Positions 1 through 6,479 of a DNA stretch of 22,135 nt are shown piece after piece (position 1 is the first letter of the stretch; each line of letters begins with the position of its first letter). The position numbers and the translations under genes are program-made. The DNA lies in NCBI GenBank assembly GCA_023394415.1, contig JAEXAR010000016.1:1-22135 (forward strand), in the 5' to 3' direction. The notes beneath the pieces were generated by a model. It was not told the DNA's origin and made no database searches. It was given only the letters and a program-made list of their open reading frames with translations. This DNA comes from Bacteroidota bacterium. Its GTDB lineage: Bacteria > Bacteroidota > Bacteroidia > Flavobacteriales > Weeksellaceae.

Positions 1-178
1 AAGTATTTGCGAGGTGCGGGCTAAATTTAACTGCAAGTTCAATTTCGACCGAACGAAGCAAATTGCTTTTTCAGATTGTTAAATTACAAAAAAATACAAT
101 ATGAAAAGCAAGTTGCGACTAAATGCAACAAATATTTCTATTTAATATTCAACCCCGCCTTTTGCAAATACTATGTTA
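1..178 (-). repeat. attC-like palindromic recombination site, copy 1 (left end cut by window)
   Basis: About 180 bp, nearly identical to 676-852. It is an imperfect palindrome. The outer arms AGTATTTGC (2-10) and GCAAATACT (164-172) lie beside G/C-rich blocks (GCGGG / CCCCGCC). An inner stem pairs 58-73 with 102-116, and the tip pairs ATTGT (75-79) with ACAAT (96-100). The inner border reads G175|TTATGTG. On the minus strand it follows the 3' end of the 191-640 gene, as attC follows its gene in an integron cassette. The matching TAAC border would lie just left of base 1. It is longer than most described attC sites. Recombination function is inferred. Confidence 0.7.
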
Positions 179-190
179 TGTGCAGTTTCT

Positions 191-640
191 TTATTGTTCA
201 GGATTTTCAAAGTATTTTTCTTTTAAATATTCAACTTTTTGAATGTCGCAACCAAAAACAAATGTTCTAAAAGCATTTTGATTTATTTTGAATGGAATTT
301 CATCTTGTAAATATTCAATCTTTAGTTTTTCCAATATTGAAATCAATTCCGCAGTTATATTTTTGTCATAGTTAAAGCCAACGCAATGAGTTTTTGCCCA
401 TTTGTCAGATTTTATTTGGTTAAATGCAAATTCAACAATTTCTTTTTCAGTTTTAAAAAGTTCAAGGGTATCTTTTTGTCCACGCTCTGTATAATACCAT
501 AAATAAAGAGGTCCATTTTTGTCTATTCCGAATCCTTCCCAAATAAAATTTCCATTAATTGAATAACTATTAAAATTATAGCAGTTTTCTTTCATCCAAT
601 TTTCCAATTCAATTTCGGTTTCAGGAATTTTTTCTTTCAT
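191..640 (-). CDS. hypothetical cassette-borne protein, about 149 aa
   Basis: I do not recognise this protein. It is a soluble, acidic product without a signal peptide or membrane segment. It is rich in aromatic residues (for example WEGFGI, LYLWYY) and has a central DKWAKTHCVGF stretch followed by a predicted helix. The start is uncertain. The reading frame stays open to an ATG at 665-667 that lies inside the recombination core (GTTATGTG), but the ATG at 638-640 (MKEKIPETE) gives a more protein-like N-terminus. No Shine-Dalgarno or -7 box is visible between the repeat and the gene, so it probably depends on a promoter further upstream in the array. Small orphan proteins like this are typical integron cargo. 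A role as an immunity or defence protein is possible but unsupported. Confidence 0.75.
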   Translation of the reverse strand: MKEKIPETEIELENWMKENCYNFNSYSINGNFIWEGFGIDKNGPLYLWYYTERGQKDTLELFKTEKEIVEFAFNQIKSDKWAKTHCVGFNYDKNITAELISILEKLKIEYLQDEIPFKINQNAFRTFVFGCDIQKVEYLKEKYFENPEQ

Positions 641-663
641 AGACGGTTGTTCGGTGAAATTGC

Positions 664-856
664 ACATAACGGAAAAAGTATTTGCGAAGGGCGGGCTAAA
701 TTTAACTGCAAGTTCAATTTAGACCGAACGAAGCAAATTGCTTTTTCAGATTACCAAATTACAAAAAATAGTAATATGAAAAGCAAGTTGCGACTAATTG
801 CAACAAATCTTTCTACTTGGTTTCAACCCCGCCTTTTGCAAATACTATGTTAGTAG
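664..856 (-). repeat. attC-like palindromic recombination site, copy 2
   Basis: The core runs from TAAC (667-670) to GTTA (849-852). The outer arms are AGTATTTGC (677-685) plus GGGCGGG (689-695) against CCCCGCC (827-833) plus GCAAATACT (838-846). The inner stem pairs 733-748 with 777-791, and the tip pairs ATTAC (750-754) with GTAAT (771-775). It differs from copy 1 at the tip, but both halves changed together and the stem is kept. It sits 14 bp beyond the stop of the 867-1274 gene on the minus strand, and its other border abuts the gene of cassette 1. Unpaired bases on one side of the stem resemble the extrahelical bases of attC sites. Confidence 0.75.
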
Positions 857-1335
857 ACGTATTTTGTTAACGTTCTAATCTAAAATAGATTTTACCATCA
901 CTATAGTTCATTAATGTTAAGACTTGCTTTGAATTATTTGTTCCAAATTCTATTACGTATCTTTTATTATTAAATTCTAGCAAATCACTTTTGGGTTCAG
1001 AGATATTATTGTCAAAATAATTTTTTTTGGAAATTGTATAAGGATATTTTCCAGAATTGTCAAGAAAAGTATTTCCATTCACTATGATTTCACTTTTGTT
1101 AAATTCAAACTTCGAATTGCTAATCTGAACATTTGTCCAAGTTTCATTTTTTAATTGTCTAGTTGAAGTTAGTTCCCATTTCCCTAAGATTTGCTGATTT
1201 AAGTTATTTGATTCTTCTCTTTCACAAGAAATTAATGATAGTAAAATTCCTAAAATAATAAGTTTCAGTTTCATAAGATATAATTTTTTAAGTAATTTTA
1301 TTTTTTCAGCGGTATGTTATTAATATGTCTGCTAA
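670..1335 (-). mobile_element. integron-like gene cassette 2 (recombinase-proximal)
   Basis: On the minus strand the unit begins at G|TTAGCAGACAT (cut between 1336 and 1335), carries the lipoprotein gene 867-1274, and ends with the attC-like repeat (cut between 670 and 669). The border beyond its gene reads, on the plus strand, GTTAGTAGACGT (849-860). It matches the unit's own start at 10 of 12 positions and does not match cassette 1's border. This is the first cassette next to the recombinase, the position of the most recent insertion in an integron. Its 61-nt leader shows no clear promoter. Confidence 0.6.
867..1274 (-). CDS. small lipoprotein, lipocalin-like, cassette-borne
   Basis: A 135-aa predicted lipoprotein. 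The N-terminus is Lys-rich and hydrophobic, with lipobox LISC and the lipidated Cys at position 17. After it, acidic and Asn-rich residues lead into LGKWELTS, the opening motif of the lipocalin-like small lipoproteins common in flavobacteria. The rest alternates like beta strands, ending in YSDGKIYFRLER. It is likely anchored in the inner or outer membrane facing the periplasm; its ligand is unknown. It is the only gene of cassette 2 and lies on the strand away from the recombinase. The stop is followed within 14 bp by the attC-like repeat, whose hairpin could also slow transcription. The lipoprotein call is firm; the lipocalin-like fold is tentative. Confidence 0.75.
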   Translation of the reverse strand: MKLKLIILGILLSLISCEREESNNLNQQILGKWELTSTRQLKNETWTNVQISNSKFEFNKSEIIVNGNTFLDNSGKYPYTISKKNYFDNNISEPKSDLLEFNNKRYVIEFGTNNSKQVLTLMNYSDGKIYFRLER

Positions 1336-1352
1336 CTCTCAAATATGCGAAA
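1330..1352 (-). other. candidate attI-like primary recombination site
   Basis: This is the junction between the first cassette and the recombinase upstream region. The plus strand reads TGCTAACTCTC, then AAATATGCGAAAG. It resembles the left half of the repeats (AAC, about 13 bp, then GCGAAGG) but has a 10-bp spacing and no matching palindromic right half nearby. A simple, non-palindromic half-site beside a divergent integrase gene is what an attI site looks like. The exact limits are unknown. Confidence 0.4.
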
Positions 1353-1367
1353 GTTTTTTTAAATCTG

Positions 1368-1375
1368 CAAATTTA
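1368..1375 (-). promoter_or_regulatory. candidate cassette promoter (Pc-like) -7 box
   Basis: The minus strand reads TAAATTTG, a perfect Bacteroidota -7 box, about 33 bp before the first cassette border and pointing into the array. No good -33 TTTG is found at the usual spacing, so this is suggestive only. Confidence 0.3.
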
Positions 1376-1420
1376 TTTTGATATCTTAAATCCATTCATT
1401 ATCAATTAGATAAATTTATT

Positions 1421-1428
1421 TATCTTTG
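1421..1428 (+). promoter_or_regulatory. candidate recombinase promoter -7 box
   Basis: TATCTTTG fits the Bacteroidota -7 consensus TAnnTTTG and lies 35-42 bp upstream of the likely recombinase starts. No clear -33 element is seen. A short reading frame (1441-1488) begins just after it. Confidence 0.4.
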
Positions 1429-1463
1429 AAGTAATACAAAATGCGCAATACGTGTTTTTCTAT

Positions 1464-2555
1464 ATGGTTATGCAAAATACGCAATTAAATTTTAATTCAG
1501 ATTTTTATAAAGTGGAAGTTGGCATTCATAAAGAAATGAAAATCCTTTGGGTGAAGTTTCCTAAAGATTTTTCTAAAATCGCTATGCTCAAATCTGTCAC
1601 CAAACCTAGGTTCAGCAGATCGCAAAAGTGCTGGTATATTGCAGATAATAATTATAACCGGTCACTTTTTGGTTTAGAACCTAAAATTATAGGGAAGGAT
1701 GCGTTACAAAAAATCAGTAAAGTTAATCTTCCTGCAATGCAGCGTTATCAGGAACAACTTATCCTCAAAGGTTTCAGCAATAATACTATCAGAACTTATT
1801 GTATTGAGTTTGCACAACTGCTTTATCTCATCAAAGATTACCCTGTAGAAAATCTTACCGCAGAAAAATTGCGCAGTTATATTCTTTATTGCCACAACCA
1901 GCTTCAACTTTCAGAAAATCAGATTCACAGCCGAATGAATGCGCTGAAGTTCTATTATGAAAAAGTGCTTAGCAGAACGAAATTGTTTCTGGACATTCCA
2001 AGACCTAAAAAACCGCAACAACTCCCAAAAGCATTAAACCAGAAAGAAATAAAGAAGATAATAGACGTTACCGAAAACCCAAAACATCGACTCGTCATTC
2101 AACTCGCATATGGCATGGGATTGCGTGTAAGCGAAATTGTGAACCTGAAACTTGAACATATAGACAGCAAAAACATGACTGTTTTTATAGAAAAAGCCAA
2201 AGGTAAGAAGGATCGTATCGCGCAGCTTCCCGAAACTGTTTTGCAGGATATGAAAACCTATTACAAAGCCTATAAACCAGAAATTTGGCTTTTCGAAGGT
2301 CAGTTTGGAGGGCAATATACAGTAAGAAGTGCCCAAAATGTTTTTAAAAATGCCATGAAAAAAGCTAAAATCAATAGAACGGTTGGCATTCATTCATTGC
2401 GACACAGTTATGCAACACATCTGCTGGAATATGGAACAGATATTACATTAATTCAGAAATTGTTGGGCCACACTCAAATCAGTACTACTCTGAACTATAC
2501 CAAAGTTGTTGACAAGGACCTGAGAAGGGTAGAATCGCCGCTGGATAAATTGTAA
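1464..2555 (+). CDS. tyrosine recombinase, putative cassette integrase (IntI/Xer-related)
   Basis: A site-specific recombinase of the phage-integrase family. Counting from a possible GTG start at 1452, the catalytic residues are Arg225 (GMGLRVSE), Lys250 (KAKGKKDR), His314 and Arg317 (HSLRH), His340 (LLGH) and Tyr349 (LNYTKV). A SAM-like core-binding domain spans about residues 93-185. An extra N-terminal domain of about 75 residues (motif KCWYIAD) precedes it. The ending ESPLDKL resembles the VRSPLDAL tail of IntI1. The Lys-to-His spacing is 64 residues, about that of XerD and much shorter than in IntI1, so the IntI insertion is absent. I prefer the ATG at 1464 (1470 is possible), because no ribosome-binding site helps. 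It is divergent from the cassette array, the integron arrangement. It could also be an ordinary flavobacterial integrase placed there by chance. Confidence 0.85.
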   Translation: MVMQNTQLNFNSDFYKVEVGIHKEMKILWVKFPKDFSKIAMLKSVTKPRFSRSQKCWYIADNNYNRSLFGLEPKIIGKDALQKISKVNLPAMQRYQEQLILKGFSNNTIRTYCIEFAQLLYLIKDYPVENLTAEKLRSYILYCHNQLQLSENQIHSRMNALKFYYEKVLSRTKLFLDIPRPKKPQQLPKALNQKEIKKIIDVTENPKHRLVIQLAYGMGLRVSEIVNLKLEHIDSKNMTVFIEKAKGKKDRIAQLPETVLQDMKTYYKAYKPEIWLFEGQFGGQYTVRSAQNVFKNAMKKAKINRTVGIHSLRHSYATHLLEYGTDITLIQKLLGHTQISTTLNYTKVVDKDLRRVESPLDKL

Positions 2556-2675
2556 TATTAAATTTTTTTTGAAATTGAGAATACTGAAATCTCTATTGAT
2601 ATCACGAACAAAAATTTCCGCATCACATTTTCTTAATAAAAGAAGTTTTAAAAAATCTAATCATTTTACATCAAT

Positions 2676-4826
2676 TTAGTTTTTACCGCCGCCACTTTCT
2701 TTCTCAACATTGGTTTTGCTGCTTTCTTTTACCTTTTGATTGCCGAAACGTTTCACAAAAGATAAAGTAACGCCATACCAATCCCAAGTGCTTACATTTC
2801 TGAAGGTTCCGATAGGTGTGTGAGTAGTGCTATCGTTACCCGGTTTCTTGAAGATATTGTTGAAACGAAGTGAGGCTTCCATTTGTGTTGTTGGGAAAAT
2901 TTTGGTAATGCCGAAGTTGTGGAAGAAATTCATAGTGCCGGTTCTGTTTCCGTAATTTCCGGAGTGTAAACCCATCCATCCATCCAAATTGATGTTTTTG
3001 TTAAAGAGATTGGTATACGAAAAATTGGTAGATCCATTGAAATTGGTAATATATTCTTTTATTCCGAGATTATTTCTTCGGTTAAAATCACTGTTGTCAA
3101 TATAACTTAATCCTAGATTTAGATTCACGTTCAGTTTGTTTTTCAGGAACGTTTGGTTGGTGTTGGCAAATAGTGAATAGTTGTTGATGCGACCATTGTA
3201 ATTGGTAGGCATAGAAATGGTTTTACCATTCTCATAATAGTAGGAAGTCCAATAATCCTGATTAGTGGTATTGAAACTTGCTGATAGAAAATACTTTTTG
3301 TAAAGTCCTAGTTTTAAGCCAAATCTGTCGCTTGGATTAGGTTGCAGATCCATATTTCCGCGAGAGTAATTGCCATCATCATCAGGCATTAGGTAAGGAT
3401 TGAATTCTGAAAACCAAGGACGCCATAAATTATGCTTATAGGTTGCTGTTAAATTATAGTTGTCGTTGAAAGAGTATTTCAAAAGTAAATCCGGTAAAAG
3501 AGCTCCATAAGATTCTGACTTTTCGATGTTTCCTACATCCTGCTTCAATTTATAATTAATATGCTCGTACCTTAAACCCACTCTCGTTTCAAGTTTTTTA
3601 AAGAACTTTCTGCTGTAATTGATGTAAAGTGAATTAAGATTATCCAAATAATGGAAAGTATTGGTTCTTGTTGCATCATTAATCCAAACACCATTTTGCT
3701 GATTGAGATAGGAGTATGGCATAACATTGTTTCTGTAACTCGTTTTACCCCCAAATTCTAACTGGTTGCCATCTTTTCCTGTGGGTTGTGAGTAATCTAC
3801 TTTCAGGTAATACTCTCGGTTTTGATTGTTATTAAGGATTTGTATCGCTTCATCAGGATATAAACTAGAATCTTTGAAATGATTGCTCACACCATTGTAA
3901 CCATCGTAGTTGATCCCGGTATTGATATCGAGGATTTTGTTTTTTTCCTTATCATAATACTTATAGAAAAGATTGCTTCCTACGAACGGACTTTTTCCGT
4001 TGCCATTTACAGTTTTTATATAATTACTTTGTAAAACATTATTAAGATAGTTTTCAGCTGAGGCTTCCGAATAGGATTTATTTCTAGAGCCATAATATTC
4101 CATCACCAAACCGATATTATTCTTGGTGTCTAGCTCTATTTCTGTGGATGAGGATAATGATGGAGATTTCCACTGGCTGTTGTTTTTAGAATTAATTTTA
4201 GTTAAATCATTATTTGCAAACAGTAAATTCTCGTTATAACTGGTAAATACACTATTACTATTGCTGTAGCTTCCGCTTAATGATTGTGTAAAGTTTTTCT
4301 TATGATAATTGAGGTTTACACTGCTGTATTGAGAGTTTTTAAAACTTTGTGAGTTATTCATCGATACGCTTCCCTTTAAACCTTCATTTTCATTTTTTTT
4401 CAGTACGATATTAATAACAGAACCTGCGGTTTCATATTTTGCAGAAGGGGAGGTGATAACTTCAATTTTCAAAAGATTATCAGCCGGAATAGTTTTCAGA
4501 TATTCTTTAAGTTCTTTTCCTGTAAAAATCGATTTTCTGTCGTTGATGTAAACGGTGACGCTGCTACCTTCAGCAGTAATATTGTCATTATTGTCGATGT
4601 TTACCATTGGCGTCATTCGTAGAACTTCCCAAGGCGTGTTTCCCGATAGTACGGAAGTGTTGGCTACATTAAAAACAGTACGGTCTGCTTTACTTTCAAT
4701 AGTTGGTTTTTTAGCGGTGAGCACCACTTCTTTTATTTCTTTGGTGGTTGTGGTATCGTTTTTTTTCTCCTGTGCGAACGTAAAAATTCCGGAAAGCAGG
4801 CTTATTGCAATAAGAGTTTTCTTCAT
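2676..4826 (-). CDS. TonB-dependent receptor-like outer-membrane beta-barrel protein
   Basis: A 716-aa outer-membrane protein of the flavobacterial beta-barrel family (OMP_b-brl_3 type). A signal peptide (residues 1-19, ending TFAQ) is followed by a short linker and a plug-like domain at about 30-140: it starts KEVVLTAKKP and includes VYINDRKSIFTGKEL and IEVITSPSAKYETAGSVINIVLKK. The rest is a long, Asn/Tyr-rich barrel. It lacks the N-terminal carboxypeptidase-regulatory-like domain found in many relatives, and has a charged, Gly-rich C-terminal tail after the last strand (FVKRFGNQK). The substrate is unknown and no SusD-like partner is nearby. Upstream on the minus strand, TTTG (4888-4885), 21 bp and TACCTTTA (4863-4856) form a near-consensus promoter. 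It converges with the recombinase gene across a 120-bp gap with no clear terminator. Confidence 0.85.
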   Translation of the reverse strand: MKKTLIAISLLSGIFTFAQEKKNDTTTTKEIKEVVLTAKKPTIESKADRTVFNVANTSVLSGNTPWEVLRMTPMVNIDNNDNITAEGSSVTVYINDRKSIFTGKELKEYLKTIPADNLLKIEVITSPSAKYETAGSVINIVLKKNENEGLKGSVSMNNSQSFKNSQYSSVNLNYHKKNFTQSLSGSYSNSNSVFTSYNENLLFANNDLTKINSKNNSQWKSPSLSSSTEIELDTKNNIGLVMEYYGSRNKSYSEASAENYLNNVLQSNYIKTVNGNGKSPFVGSNLFYKYYDKEKNKILDINTGINYDGYNGVSNHFKDSSLYPDEAIQILNNNQNREYYLKVDYSQPTGKDGNQLEFGGKTSYRNNVMPYSYLNQQNGVWINDATRTNTFHYLDNLNSLYINYSRKFFKKLETRVGLRYEHINYKLKQDVGNIEKSESYGALLPDLLLKYSFNDNYNLTATYKHNLWRPWFSEFNPYLMPDDDGNYSRGNMDLQPNPSDRFGLKLGLYKKYFLSASFNTTNQDYWTSYYYENGKTISMPTNYNGRINNYSLFANTNQTFLKNKLNVNLNLGLSYIDNSDFNRRNNLGIKEYITNFNGSTNFSYTNLFNKNINLDGWMGLHSGNYGNRTGTMNFFHNFGITKIFPTTQMEASLRFNNIFKKPGNDSTTHTPIGTFRNVSTWDWYGVTLSFVKRFGNQKVKESSKTNVEKESGGGKN

Positions 4827-4977
4827 GTTGATTAGTTATCTCTTAATTAGACAACTAAAGGTATAGTGATGTTACAGCTTAACTCAAAATTTTTAATTAT
4901 TTAATATTCTAAATTTTAATAATTATTAATATACTTTCTTTGGTATCATTCTTGAAAGCCTTATAACAAATGATTTT

Positions 4978-5955
4978 ATGAAGTTGATAACTCAAAAAAA
5001 CGGACTGTTTTTGATGTTGCTTACTGCAACTTTATTTTTGGTACAATGTCAAAAAGAGACCGATGCCATTAAAGAATCTGCATCAGATAATTCCGTAAAC
5101 AAAGATTCTTTAAATACAGCAGACAGCACTGCAACTGAAACTCCCCAAAAAGAAGTTTTAAAGTTTTCCGCCTTTATTTTCCCTGAAGGAAAAAAGAAAA
5201 AAGATTCTGCAATGGCAGTTTTCAATGAGAAATATTCTGTGGAAGAACGCTACACGATTCTTGCACTCAACCGTCTCGACAGTAAAAATAAATGGCGTGC
5301 TGATACTTTAATCATACCTGAAAAAATAGAAAGTGATTTCCTTAAATACTCGCCATTTCCTGATCAGGTTGATATTCTGAAAAATGTCAAAAAAATTGCA
5401 CTCTTTGATTACGAAACTCACGCTTATGGCCTCTATGAAAATGGAAGTCTTGTAAAGTGGGGACCTTCAAGTATGGGAAAAAAAGCAACGCCTACAAAAC
5501 GTGGTTTGATGTTTACCAATTGGAAAAAAGAAGTCGCTATTTCTACCTCCAACAGCGAGTGGAAGTTGCGCTGGAATTTCAATATTCATAACACTATGGG
5601 AATTGGTTGGCATCAATACGATTTGCCCGGTTTTCACGCTTCACATTCCTGTTTAAGACTTTTGGAAGAAGATGCAAAATGGATGTATAATTGGGCGGAA
5701 CAATGGGTTTTAACCAATAATGGACAAACGGTGCAGGCAAAAGGAACACCGGTAATTGTCTTTGGTGAAATGAATTTTAAAAATAAACCTTGGCTGCAAC
5801 TTTTACAAAATCCGAATGCTAACGATTTCTCGGTTGATGAATTAACTGAGGTAATAAAACCACATCTGGATGATATTTTGAAAGAACAAAAAAACTCTGA
5901 AGAGGTTCGCAGTGCCAGAAATAAAGGTTCAGAAAATAAAAAAGAAGCGGCTTAA
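4978..5955 (+). CDS. L,D-transpeptidase (YkuD-type) lipoprotein
   Basis: A 325-aa predicted lipoprotein. The lipobox FLVQC at about residue 24 is followed by a Ser/Thr/Asp-rich linker. The YkuD-type domain spans about residues 135-265: KKIALFDYETHAYGLYENG, then WGPSSMGKKATPTKRG, and the catalytic block GFHASHSCLR with Cys225. The family uses this Cys to make 3-3 peptidoglycan cross-links or to attach proteins. The usual SHGC is SHSC here, with Gly replaced by Ser. The C-terminus is a Lys/Glu-rich tail. It acts in the periplasm. The gene is divergent from the 2676-4826 receptor, and its stop overlaps the stop of the convergent 5952-6479 gene by 4 bp. Confidence 0.88.
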   Translation: MKLITQKNGLFLMLLTATLFLVQCQKETDAIKESASDNSVNKDSLNTADSTATETPQKEVLKFSAFIFPEGKKKKDSAMAVFNEKYSVEERYTILALNRLDSKNKWRADTLIIPEKIESDFLKYSPFPDQVDILKNVKKIALFDYETHAYGLYENGSLVKWGPSSMGKKATPTKRGLMFTNWKKEVAISTSNSEWKLRWNFNIHNTMGIGWHQYDLPGFHASHSCLRLLEEDAKWMYNWAEQWVLTNNGQTVQAKGTPVIVFGEMNFKNKPWLQLLQNPNANDFSVDELTEVIKPHLDDILKEQKNSEEVRSARNKGSENKKEAA

Positions 5956-6479
5956 TCTTCTTTTTTCTCGTACTTTAATGTGGAATCTATTGCAAACTGT
6001 CTCAAAATTTCCATTTCGGATTTTCCTTTTTTCTGTCCGTATTGTGCTGCAAGGTAAGTGAGTAAAATTAGGATCAGTACCACAAAAGAAACAGGAAGTC
6101 CCCATTCATAATCTGGAGAATTGATTTGTTTCCCTACAAACCAAAGCGTGAAAAATACCATCCATAAAATGCCCCAAATAAAATAGAGAAACATAAAAAA
6201 TGTCCACACCGCAGAGGATGGTCCAAAAATCCCGCGAATGGCTGTTTTATCGTCTTCTTTTTCTGTTCTTAAAGTAAGATAGGGTTTCCAGTAATCGTTG
6301 TGCTCTGTTTTTACAAAGAACGTTGCTGCTTCACGATTAATATTACCAGAAAGTAGATGTTGTTTTAATTCTAATGATTTTTCTAAACGCAACTCGTACT
6401 CTTCCGGTGATAATGAAGAATATATTTTAAACCGAGGTCTTGTTCTTATTTTGTCGATGGTGGATTGTTGTGTAGACAT
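5952..6479 (-). CDS. two-TM membrane protein of unknown function
   Basis: A 175-aa protein not matched to a family I can name. The N-terminal half (1-85) is hydrophilic and begins with a basic, Ser/Pro-containing segment (RTRPRFKIYSSLSPEEYE), then a helix and a small beta-like region. Two hydrophobic segments follow, at about 89-115 (WTFFMFLYFIWGILWMVFF) and 128-146 (PVSFVVLILILLTYLAAQY), and a charged tail. The start ATG overlaps the stop of the upstream protease gene by one base (TAATG), implying translational coupling and a two-gene operon. The overall shape suggests a membrane accessory of the protease, but that is inference from position alone. Confidence 0.75.
   Translation of the reverse strand: MSTQQSTIDKIRTRPRFKIYSSLSPEEYELRLEKSLELKQHLLSGNINREAATFFVKTEHNDYWKPYLTLRTEKEDDKTAIRGIFGPSSAVWTFFMFLYFIWGILWMVFFTLWFVGKQINSPDYEWGLPVSFVVLILILLTYLAAQYGQKKGKSEMEILRQFAIDSTLKYEKKED

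Larger units (their letters stand above)
1..669 (-). mobile_element. integron-like gene cassette 1 (3' border outside window)
   Basis: On the minus strand this unit starts at G|TTATGTGCAATTTC (cut between 670 and 669), carries one gene, and ends with the attC-like repeat 1-178. The border at the gene's 3' end reads, on the plus strand, GTTATGTGCAGTTTC (175-189), and matches the unit's own start at 14 of 15 positions. This self-complementarity of a cassette's two ends is expected if the unit was once a circle cut inside one intact site. The next unit has a different border sequence. No other gene is seen in it. Confidence 0.6.

Noticed and set aside
647..853. A plus-strand open frame across the second repeat (and a similar one at 76-270 across the first)
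   Set aside because: It lies inside the palindromic repeat, has no protein-like composition, and the differences between the copies follow the hairpin pairing rather than codon positions.
1..860. CRISPR array
   Set aside because: Only two copies, ~180 bp long, palindromic, 500 bp apart with a gene between them; no short regular spacers.
1464..2555. Calling the recombinase a canonical class IntI
   Set aside because: The insertion between the Lys and His catalytic segments of IntI is absent and a foreign N-terminal domain is present, so only an integrase-like label is supported.
2556..2675. Remnant coding tail (about 25 open codons ending NFRITFS then stop) after the recombinase
   Set aside because: Too short to identify and within chance expectation in A/T-rich sequence.
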